Assembly: GCF_047511655.1 (NCBI RefSeq)
Contig: NC_133386.1
Span: forward strand, 170,087,146-170,151,145
Source: Castor canadensis
Lineage: Eukaryota; Chordata; Mammalia; Rodentia; Castoridae
Length of the DNA stretch: 64,000 nucleotides
Direction of reading: 5' to 3'
Shown: positions 29,001 through 41,000 of the stretch, in pieces
How the letters are laid out: each line of letters opens with the position of its first letter
How positions within the stretch are numbered: position 1 is the stretch's first letter
Position numbers and translations under genes: made by a program
The notes under the pieces: generated by a model
Database searches by the model: none
What the model was told of the DNA's origin: nothing
Seen by the model: only the letters and a program-made list of their open reading frames with translations

Positions 29001-32000
29001 ATCTTAAATCCAGTTTCTCATTTTCTTCTAGGAAAGACAGGAGGCAGAAGGGCTAGAGCATCAACCGTCAGATTGCTGGGAAAAGAAAACCTATAGCTTA
29101 AGCTATCCATTTCAATTTACACTAATGATTTTCCATTAACCTGTTTCAGTAAAAAAACAGATGTTTTGAGTATTGTAAATGATCTGTACTATTAGGAGTC
29201 TAGGTAGAAAGAAAACATGAAATAGCTAAAATGCTATTGCTATTTGGAAATGCTAGAACATTTTAATACAGGTGTAACTAAAATTATTGCCTTCTACCAG
29301 AACCACTGCCCTCTCTTTATTTTAGCAGAACTTCTAGAGAACTAAGTCTCTTTCACTGGGTTTTTGTTACAGCTAGTCCCCCTCGGTTTGTGACAGTAGA
29401 AGAACTTCTAGAGACAGCGAAAGGAGTCACCAATATGGCCCTAGCCCATGAAATTGTAGTAAATGGAGACTTTCGGATCAAACCAGTTGAATTACCAGAA
29501 AACAGGTGAGGTAGCTACTGAATGATCTTGTTTTCTAGAGCACTGTTATTTGCGAGGTCTGGAAATGTTCCCTTCAGTCAATGACAGTATATCCAAATAC
29601 AATTTTCCTTTTGCACATTAGTACTAAAAAGCATTGTAGACTAGCAATTACTAATTTGGAGTGGAATGCAAGGCCACTGATGCTTTAGAATGCAAATAAA
29701 GGTCTGGAGATCTATAAAGCTTTTTCATCAGTTTCTCCATACACAGTGTGATTTAGCTGCCTCATCTCAGTTTTTGCTGCATTGTTCTATTCATTTCTTT
29801 ATAGCTGTCTGTTGTACTCTATTTGTTGGTTTGCTAGATTTTAAACTCCATGAAGACAAGGACTATAGGTTATTCTCTGGATCCCTAGTGCCTGGAAAAT
29901 ACCAGCTTTTAATTAAATTTAAGATTCTTGATTGTACCAAGCACCTTTTTTAAAGGTACTGTCATTTGAAAGAAACACTGCCTATTATAATTGTAAAAAT
30001 GCCATTGATTTTAAGAAAAATCCCTATTTCACAGATGTTAAAATATGAAAAAAGTTTGTTTTAGAATTGAGGAAATCTGAGTGTAGGTACCCTTTTAACA
30101 ATTCACCATGTCAGGACTCTGGATCAGTATGTCTGTGACTCTCTTGGCCTGTTCCTTGTGGTTGCAGGGTGAATGCTACAACTTCCAAGTTTCCTGTTAA
30201 TGCACCACCATTGCAGGGGAGAGGAAAAAGATTGGCTGAACTAGGGTTCTCCTTTTGTTAGGGAGGAATGTTTTTCCCTTAGTATTTTGTTAGTTAGATC
30301 TGGTCACATGCTACCCTAGCTTTAAGTGAGCCTGGAAAAGCTTAAATTTGGCAGCAGGGAGTGGAACTGCCATGATGGGCTTGTTAGATGAGTCATGATT
30401 TATTTTCATAAACAGAGTCTATGCTACCTTGTCAAATACTGGGATTTTGTTAACAAAGAAAAGGCAATGGCTGCAGGTTGATGAACCATAGTCTCCAAGG
30501 AGGTTTCTAAGTACTTGACAAATATTTCTTATATGTCTACAAGTATAGTACTTTATTGCATTAATAATGAAGAATTTTTGAGCTGGGTAGAGTGTGTATT
30601 TAGCATGCATGAGGCCCTAGGTTCAATCTCCAATACCACCACCACCAAAAAAAAAAATTGTTTTATTCTCAAGACATAAAAACTGATTTTAATGAGATGT
30701 TATGTACAAGTTATTATAGTTTGGAACCTAGTTCAGTAGTGTCCCATTTGTCACATGGTAATAGAGTGTTTTTAGGAACTAAAATTCTTCCTTCAGTTAC
30801 ATGCTGAATTGTTATCCTTTTTTTTCCCCCTCAGGGTCTCATGCTTGCTATGTAGGTGCTCTTACTGCTTGAGCCACTCTGCTAGCCCTTTTTTTGTGGT
30901 GGGTTTTTTTCAAAATAGGGTCTCGTGAACTATTTGCTTGGGCTGACTTCGAACCTGATTCACCTGATCTCTGCCTCCTGAGTAGCTAGGATTACAGGCA
31001 TGAGACACTGGCATCTTCTGAATTGCTGTCTTAAACTATTTACTTGTATGTATTTTAGGAAACTTGTTAATATCAGGGAATTAAAACTGAACAACTTTGA
31101 ATTTTCTTTGTTACCAAATGGCACTGTCAAGTGCTATTAATTAGACTACTGTTAGCTACTAAGTTAGTTGAAATTTATTCTTCCTCATGAGGTAGTTCTT
31201 GGGAAAAAAATCACTAAAAATAAGTATGTTATCAGTTTAAGTGTGTCTGAGAAATCTTTTCTTCTTATTTTTTAAGATTTTTAAGATTTGTTATCCCAAA
31301 TCCATAGAATTGTGATTTTGAATGTGACTTGAAGCTCACATGTTTTAGTTTTGTTCTTTTTTCCCCCTGGTCTCTAGCTTGCGTCAGAGAGTAAAGGAGA
31401 TTGTACATAAAGCTTTTTGGGATTGTCTGAACATCCAGCTTAGTGAAGATCCCCCAACCTATGACCACGCCATCAAACTTGTAGGAGAGATCAAAGAGGT
31501 GAGATGAAGGCAAATTGTGGTCCTGAGTACTCATTCAGCCTCTTCGTGTTACTGTACCAGAAGACTTTAAAATATTGAAGGGTCACAAACTTAAATTGTA
31601 CTCTTTTTTTTTTTTTTCAAGCAAGCTATAATAATTACCTGAAGGCATCATGCTTATAAACAAAGAAAGAGTTCATATTTTTAGTAACAAAATTGTTGAA
31701 AGACAACAAAAGCTATATTACAAAATATAGGTCATTTATAAATTTTAATAGGACACATTCAATTTATATTGACTCCAAAGTCATTTTGTCTTTGGGCGAG
31801 AGAAGGCTTTGGTGGAAGGACTTTGGGGCCTCGTGCCTGCTAGGCAGGTGCACTGCCACCTGCACCACTCTGCCGTCTCTGTTTGTGTGCTGGGTATTCC
31901 GAGATAGGGTCTCATGAGTATTTGCCCAGGGCTGGCTTCCAACCATGACGCTCTTGACCTCTGCCTCCTAAGTAGCTACGGTCACAGACATGAGCCACCA

Positions 32001-35000
32001 GCTCCCAGCTGGAAAGACTTCTTTTGCAATACCTTTAGCAGTATCAAGTAAGAGACACAACTATGGAAATTGGAATTACTGATTGGCTCACAAGTTCCTA
32101 TTAATAAGTGTGTTTTCCTTTTCCTACCATTAATAAGTTTTTTCTTATATCCTGGAAATTGCTAACAAGAGCTAAAGTAGCTAGTCTAAGTGACTAGAAA
32201 GCATTTTTCTGAAGATCTGTTGACTAATAGGTTAAAATATGTGTAGTATTATAGTAGCAATTGGTAAGCCTTTATTTAGATAGTTATACACTCTTTTATG
32301 TGTAATAAAAATGATGTCTGGGGCTGGAAGAATAGCTCAAGTGTTAAGAGCACCTGCCTAGCAAATATGAGGCTCTGAGTTCAAACTTCAGTGCTGCCAA
32401 AGGGAAAAAAAAGATGTCTGACTAGGAAACATTGATTAAACTTAGCTGTGCTCTCTTGTAGACGCTCTTATCTTTCTTGCTGCCTGGTCACACCAGACTG
32501 AGAAACCAGATAACAGAAGTCTTGGATCTGGATCTGATAAAGCAGGAAGCAGAGAATGGGGCCTTAGACATTTCCAGGCTGGCAGAATTCATTATTGGTA
32601 TGATGGGGACACTGTGTGCGCCTGCTCGAGATGAGGAAGTTAAGAAACTAAAGGACATTAAGGAAATAGTGCCCCTTTTCAGGTATGGAAATGTGTCAGT
32701 CCCAGTACCGAAATGCAAAACCTGTTTTCAGATTTAAACTTCCTAAAGTCTACATACTCATGCATTAAAAAGAAAAATTAAAGAAAATATTATCTAAAAT
32801 ATAGAAGAATAGGAAGAAATTTACCCCTGATTTTACCACTTAGAGCTGCAGTCACTGTTTTCATTTTGATATATATATTTTTATGTATCATTCCCTCAAC
32901 ATTTCATTTTGAAAGATTCCAACCTTACAAGAAAGTTGCAAAAATAGATAATTAACACTTACATATATCTGTCATGTAGATCCAAGAGTTCTTCACATTT
33001 CATTACATTTGCTTTAGATGTGTGTATATGTGCATGTGTGCACACTTCCCTTACCCCTGATCTTCTGAGGCTAATGGCAGATATTGTGACGTTTTACCCC
33101 TAAATGTTTCAACATCTGTCTCCTAAGAATATGGTTATTTTGCTAGATGCAGTGGTATATGTCTATAATCCCAGCTACTCAGGAGGCAGAGATTGTGGGA
33201 GGGTTATGATTTAAGGCCAGACTAGACAAAAAAGTTAGCAAGACCTGTAATCTCAGTAAAGTAGGCATGGTGGCATGTGCCTATAATTCCAGTTACATGG
33301 GAGGCAAATATTGGAGGGAGGATTGTGGTCTGAGGTTGGCCCTAGACAAAAACATGAGACCCTACCTGAAAAGTAACTAAAGCAAAAAAAGACTGGTGGT
33401 ATGACTCAAGTCATAGAGTTATCTTCTTAGCAAGTGCAAGGCCCTGAGTTCAAACCCCAGTACCACCAAAAAAGTCGTTTTTTAAATATACTCAAACTAT
33501 AGCCAAGAAATAAAAGTAATCTAACATTAATAGAATCCTGTTAACACATGTATTATCATATAGCTTCTTTTATTCTTTGAATATTTGTTTGTTTGCAGTA
33601 CCTTGTATATGCTAGGCAAGTGCTCTACCACCATGCTGCATCCCTCGTCCATTGTTTAATTTTAAATATATGATTGTGGTCAAATTTCTATAATTTTTAA
33701 GCTAATACAGGCAAAGGAGTGACATCATGCTGCCTGAGAATTTAATTTTTGGTTAACTGCTTAGCTCATTCTCTTGCAAACAGATAAATGAGTTACGTAT
33801 CAGAGTGATGCTGGGAACATTGCTTGTGGGGAATGTGACCCCAATACATAAATGCCATCTGGATTGAAAGGAATGACAATTAGCTATAAATTCAGGAAGG
33901 GTCATCAGGCTTTGGATTTCCCTAAGTGGGGGAACTTTTATAACCAGGGATGTCCCTTAAGAGTACCCTCCAAGCTGTGCTGTAGAATTGTTATAAAATA
34001 GATTGGCTCCTGTGGGACATGAGGCATTTAAGCCAGGTGACTTTTTGTGTGTGTGTATGTGTGTGTGTGTGTGTTACTGGGGCTTGAACTCAGCGCCTCA
34101 CGCTTGGTAAGCAAGTGCTCTACTTGACCCATTCCTCCAGCCCTTTTATGTGTTGGGTATTTTCGAGAGATAGGGTCTTTCAAACTGTTTACTTGGACTG
34201 GCTTCGAACTGTGAGCCTCCTGATCTCTGCCTCTTGAGTACCTAGGATTATAGGCGTGAACCACAGGCACCCGGCTAAGCCAGGTGACTCTTCTTATTGG
34301 CTCCCCTCACATCTGAGGGGTCGCTTATAGTGGTTACTGCAACTCTTGCTGAAGAGTTTGTGTGGGGCAGGCCTACTACAAGCTGTGTGAATAGGTGATG
34401 CCAAATGTGGCTTGTGAATGTTCATTTGAACCCAAGAATAGCCCCTGGGGGGCATTGCAGGCCTGACTTTTTTCTATTCATTTGCATAGATAGAATTAAC
34501 ACAATCATGTTATGTGTAATTATTAGCTACTTAACCCTGCAATGAATGTCTTGTTTTTTGTTTTGGGATTGAAGCCAGTGCTCACGTGTGCCAGGCCAGC
34601 ACTCTGCCACTTGACTACACCCCTGCTCTTGCAATGAATATCTTTATGCACGATTTCCCCCTGTATTTTATTTCCTAAAAACTGTTTTGGTTTTTAAATG
34701 GGATTACTATGTCAGAGTCTGAGCAGTTTTATGACTCATTATAGATGGGAGGTGTGGCTCATTGCATGTTACTACCAAGTTGCTTGCTTTCTAAAACTTT
34801 TATAAGAAAAAATATTTTTTTCATTTCCTGCTTTATTGATACCATTGTGAAAGAGAACAGATAGCATCCTCTTTCAATGCTCTGCTTTGCAAGGTTACCT
34901 CAGAGTTTAGAAAGAGCATTAAAAGACCTACACAGTTATTGATATTTTTCATTTACTCAGCAAGCTTTTATTGAGGCCTTCTTGCTAAACATGGTGCCAG

Positions 35001-38000
35001 ATATCAGAAGTAAAATAGTAAAGAGCTGACAGTCTAGCAAAGGTATATGAGGAATTCCTTGGAAGAGGGTCATCTGGAGAAATTGCTTGTAGCAAATTCA
35101 TTCCTACCATAAAGAGCAAAGACTGGGGGAGACTGTGGCAAATGGCAAAAAAAGATGTCTTGTCCAAAGGAGCTAGCAGTACCTATTTGTTCTAGCTGAT
35201 TGTGGCTGCTGCAGTGGGTCCAGGTTGTCTATTCTTTTGGTTTTTCAAGAAAAACTGGAGAGCCAAATGTGGTGATGCATGCCTATAATCCCAGCTACTT
35301 AGGAGGCAGAGGCAGGAGGATGAAGAGTTTTAGGCCAGTCTGGGTAAAGTTAATGAGAGCCTTCTTCAAAAACAAAATGGTTGGGAGGTGTAGCTCAAGT
35401 GGTAGAATGCTTGCCTAGCATGTGCAAGGTCCTGAGTTCAGTCCCCAGTACTGTGGAAAAAAAAAAAAAGAAGAAAGAAAGAAAAACTGGAGATCCATTG
35501 CTTCAGTATTTGGGGTTACTTCCAGACTTTCACTTAGTAAGCTGTTAGTGGGCAGATCCTTTCTTTTTTTTTTCTTTTGGCGGTGCTGGGGTTTGAACTC
35601 AATACTTCATGATTGCTAGGCAAGCACTCCACCACTTGAACCATGCCTCCAGCCCTGAAGTGAGCAGTTTCTGGAGAACTGTTGGAAATGCTTTCTAGGA
35701 GAAGCAGAATGCCTCCAAGGAAGAGTGGGCTGCCCATGGATTTGGGGGATGGGCCAAAGAGCAGTGGTGGCAGAATGTGGGTTTGATTATTCCTCACACT
35801 GTACGTCCTTTCCCATACATGATTTTCCAAAGGGCAGCAGGGGCCTCAGAAGACATCTGATCCTATTCCTACTTCTGTGTAGGGCCACAACTTATACTCG
35901 AACCTTGGGTTCTTAACTGCCCTTTGTAACTCTTAGTGACTCTTGACACATGGTCACAGTGGTCACGGTGTGTGCCAGGCAGGCTGGGAAGCACCACTAG
36001 CATTAGGTCAGGTCTGCCCCTGACCGGATGAACTAGCAATTGAGCCACCTGAACAGGAGCATAAAGCACATTCTAAAATTAAGAGGTACAGGGCTAAGAG
36101 GAAAGGAGACAAAGAGAGTTCATTTCCTTTCTTGCTAAGAAAATGAATTAACCTACGGAGAGTAAAAACCAGGGTGTGAACTCCCTACCACTCAGTGGAT
36201 TGTGGTTTCTGACCCAGGGCTGCAACATGAGTGCTGGGTAGGAGCTTCAGGCACGAGGGGAAAGAGTTAGTACAGAAAGCAGCTTAACATTTTGAAGTCT
36301 TTACAAACGATTATTGAAATGTTTGTGTTTTCTAAATTTTGTTTTTCTTAACCTACTGTTCTCATGATTTTCTAAACTTGTTTTTATACCCTTTCTGAGA
36401 TGAAAAGCTCATCTCTTTTCCTTTAAATTATGTTTACTTTGCAAGTGCCTGGTTCTGAATCCTTTCTCTCTTTTTCAGGGCAATTTTTTCCGTGTTGGAC
36501 CTAATGAAGGTGGACATGGTGAACTTTGCTATCACTAGCATTAGGCCACATCTCATGCAGCAGTCAGTTGAGTATGAGAGGAAGAAGTTTCAAGAGCTTT
36601 TGGAGAAGCAGCCAAGTATGTGGCTTTATGGTGCTTACTTTTATTTATGTATATTTTTTGATGGGACTGGGCTTTGCTCTCAAGGTGTCACACTTGCAAA
36701 GTAGGCACTCTACCACTTGAGCCACACCTCTAGTCCATTTCACTCTGGTTATTTTGAAGATGGGGGTGATCTCGTGAATTACTTGCCCAGACTGGCCTCA
36801 AACCAGAGTTCTCCTGATCTCAGCCTCCCAAGTACCAAGGATTACAGGCGGGAGCCGCCCACCAGTGCCCAAATGTGGTGCTTTTTCATTATTGTGTTTT
36901 TTTTTTCCATTTTAGTTGCTGTAGCTTGTTGCATAACTGAATAGTTTTCAAAACAAAACTAAAATTAGGTATGAGAATAGTATAGTGTGAAGAAAGAAAA
37001 GCACAAGCTGTTAAGAGTATATCTAGAATTGCTAAGCACTGAAAAGAAAACTGACAAGAACAATGTGGGTAGGATGTGAGAATAGGAATGAAAAAGAATT
37101 AAGATTTTCTGAATGAAATGTTTTTTTAATGAAAATATCCGTTTGAGGTAAATAATAGTTTTAAAAATCATGACATGGCAGAAGTGCTAAATTACACAAT
37201 TTTAAGAGATACTGCCTACAGTCATGGATCAAAAACTAAAGGTCCAAGGTTACTGCTTAAGTTATCAGGATGACTAACAGAGCAACTAAGTTCAGTGTAT
37301 GAATAATTATGTTGGGAAAGTATTGGTGAGGGAGAGGAACTTGCTTAAATGACCTGACTCATCATTAGCAGGGCCCAACAGGTAGTATCTAAAATAGACA
37401 AAGGGCAAAGCCAGCCACAAAAAGGACCTGAAGGAAGTATGAAACAGGGCTGGTGGATTGATCTCATGCCTGCCTAGCAAGTGTGAAGCCCTGGGCTCAA
37501 ATCCCAGTACCACTAAATAAATAAATGAAAAGAAAGTGTGAAACAGAGGGTGAGGAAAAGGAAAAATGGAAGGGGATGGGGGGAGGGGGGAAAAGCAGAG
37601 AACTGTTGTCTATAACACTCTCCCCTCAGGAGAAACATGGAATTTATAGTCACTATTCTTCAGGTATTGATTGGCTCTTTGGCCAATGACAAAGTTGTTT
37701 GGGTACTAACAAGTATTTATGGGACTGGGGTTGTAGCTTAGTGTTACAGAGTTTGCCCAGTATTTATCTATGTATTTGGCTTAAACAAGTAAAACATTCA
37801 CAAGGCACAGAATTGGAAAAATATAAAGTACTGAGTAAAGTTTCTGCCCTGTTCTCCAAAAAAAAAAAAATCAGACAAACTTCTTGTGAATGTTTGTTCA
37901 CTTTTCCCCATTGGACACAGCAGAAAATTTCACTTTATTTCTATTTGTATGCTTAAATTTGGTTCCATAATCAGGAAAGTCTCATTTTCATGAACTTCTT

Positions 38001-41000
38001 AGAAGACTGCAGGAATGTGGATGAGTGTAGAATCTAAAACTATTGTGTTTCAAGGGAATTTTCTTTTGGTCTCTGCTTTGGCAGCTAATGTTCTGGATAA
38101 ATTTCAGTCTTCAGATACAATTTATGTGGAATTCTGTTCAGCCTGGTGCAGAGATGAATAATTATGTTGGGATTAACTAGTCAGGATGGTGTTACCTGAC
38201 TAGTTAATTCACTGCCCCAAGCAACTGATTCCTCCAGCCCCAAACAGAGGAGTCAGAGGGCACACAGGGCCCGGAGGAGTCAGGAGAGGGCAGAGTAGAT
38301 GCGATGGAAGGAGGAAATGTGCCGGCACAGGTCACATGTCAGCTGGTGTTGTAGCCCTCAGGAGGCACCCAGGGGCACAATTTTGGAGGCTGAAGACCTT
38401 TAGTGTTAGAGTCAGGTACCAGAGGCTATAGCGCATTGAAGGACTCACTGCTGAAGTGGAAGCCTTGCTGTAATTCCTGGTTGTCAAGAGTCTGTATTCT
38501 TGTCCACAACATACAATTCAAGGTTTCCAAAGCTGGTGGGCCACAAAGAATGCTGTCTGCAGATGGAGGCCAGATGGCTCAGCAATCAAAACCAAAGTCA
38601 GAGCTTGGGTGCGGGGGATCAGGGTGTAGCAGAGAACGGAGGCGCACATCCTTGTGCAGCAGGGCAGAGTGACAGCAGCTGTGACTTAGCTGCCTACTTG
38701 GTTTTAAGGAGACTCCTCTGGCAGGCCGGATCACTTCCAGGCCCTGGGAGGCATACTTTTGCTCTTAATGTGGGGACAGGATCCTCAGTTCTTTGTAGCC
38801 CTCAGAGGACCTGCAGCACGACTGAGCTTACACAAACGGGGAGTATGGTGGCAGATGAAACCCAGCTGAGGGCTCCTCCAGCAGTGCTCCCAAAGCAGTG
38901 AGGCTGTTGATAATCCCGGGTGATTGGAGGTCGGCAGTGTAGAGGGTGTGTTACACGGGGGACTGACTCTGGCCAGGATCTTATCCCATCTGTCTCTGGG
39001 CAAGAATTTCCGCCATCTCACAGAGCTGGAAAATTCAGAGCTTCCAGCCACATTGCATTCAGTGGTCAGGATGGGAGAGAAATGTGAGAAGGAGGCTTGT
39101 TGAATACCTGGTGGGTGGCAAGCTCTGGCCATGTGCTATATCACTGCAGTTGGCAGGTGTTGTACATTTGTGAACATCACAAGTTTGATAATCAGGAGGA
39201 TTATAACTAGCTGAGATAACTCAGCTAGCAAAGGGCCATACTGTGACTTGGAGCAAATCCTATTGATTCAAAGTTCATTCATTTCCAGAATAATCTTCCC
39301 TGAGGTAATTTCAAGAAGCATCCCTGCCGAGTGTCAGAGTATTGTTTGCAGCTTTGTGTTTCACAGATTCCCTGGACTTTGTCACCCAGTGGCTGGAAGA
39401 AGCCTCAGATGACTTTATGACTCATAAGTATAGAAATGCCCTGCCTGCTGGGGAAGAGGCTGCTGGCTCAGGGGATGCTCCCACACCAACCCCAGTTGCA
39501 GTCCAGAATTATGCTTACCTGAAGCTTCTGAAATGGGACCACCTCCACAGACCTTTCCCTGAGGTCAGTGCTGCCGGGGAGCCTAACTACTCATCCTGCT
39601 TTGTGTGCTTCTGAGCCTTTTAAAAAGAATAGTGTTGTCCTGATAGAATTCAAATACCAAAAATTTCCTTTTAATGTGTATAACCCTGGTTTTTAGTATA
39701 TTTTCTGAATTATGCAACCATTACTGCTATTCTTTTTCTTTCTTTCTTTTTTTTTTTGAGTGGTACTCGGGGTTTGAACTAAGGGCTTCATTCTCAACAG
39801 GCATGACTGCCTACCACTTTGCCAGCCCTCTTTTGTGTTGGGTATATTTTGAGATACTTGCTCAGGGCTGTCTTTGAACCTTGATCCTTTTGATCTTTGC
39901 CTCCTGAGTAGCTAGGGTTACAGGCACTACTGCTATTCATTTTAGAACATTTCATCACCCCAGAAAGAAACCCTGTACCCATTAGCAGTCACTACCCTTC
40001 TCCCCTCTCTCCAACCCCTGCTCTCCCTCTCTCTCTCTGTGGATTTGCCTGGGCTGGACATTTCCTACAAATGTAATCTGGGCCTTTGTGTCTGGCTTTT
40101 TTCATGAAGCATAATGTTTACCAATGTTGTAGGGTGTTATCAGAACTTCATTCCTTTTCTTTTCTTCATTCCTCTCCATTCTTTTTTCTTTGTTTTGTTC
40201 TTTTGTTTTCTTTGCTTTTTGAGAGAGTTTTGCTATATAGCCCAGACTGGCCTCAAACTCTCAGTTCTCCTACCTCAGCCTCTCATATTAGGATTACAGG
40301 TGTGTACCTTCATGCGCAGCTCCATTGCGTTTTTTTTTTTATTGTAATAAAATAAACATACCATAAAGTTACTATTTTAATCATTTCTATTGTGCAGTTC
40401 AATAGCACTTAGTACATTCATACTGGTGTGTAACCATCACCACCCTCTACCTCCAGAACATTTCCATTCCCTAGACCATAAAACTGTCTACCCATCAGAC
40501 AGCACCCCCACTGCCTCAGCTGCAAGTCCATAAACCTGACCATCCTAGGTCCTTCACATACATAGGCTCATACAATATTTGTCCTTTTGTGCTTTGCTTA
40601 TTTTTCTTAGCATGGTGTCTTCAAAGTTCATCTATATTGAGGCACAAATCAGCATTTCCTTCCAGACTAAGGCTGAATGATACATTCCACTGTGTGGGTA
40701 AACTGCATTTTACTTATTTATTCCTCTGTTGATGAACATTTCAGTTGTTTCCACTTCTGACTGTTGTGAATTATGCTTTTGTGAACATTCGCACACATTT
40801 TGCATAGATGTATTTTAAATTCTCTTGGTTTCATATCTAAGATTAGAATTGCTGGGTTACATGGTGACTCCAAGCTTCACGTTTTGAGAAACTGTTAAAT
40901 TTTCTAAAGCAGCTGCATGATTGTGCAGTTATACCAGCAATGTATGAGGCTTCAAGTTTGAGCTTCTGAATTTTTCTCCTATTGCATTGTTTTTGCGATG

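Noticed and set aside
38500-38901. 133-codon plus frame as a possible gene
   Set aside because: No homology, no splice sites in phase with TCP11L1, and a competing frame on the other strand; kept only as an unexplained segment.
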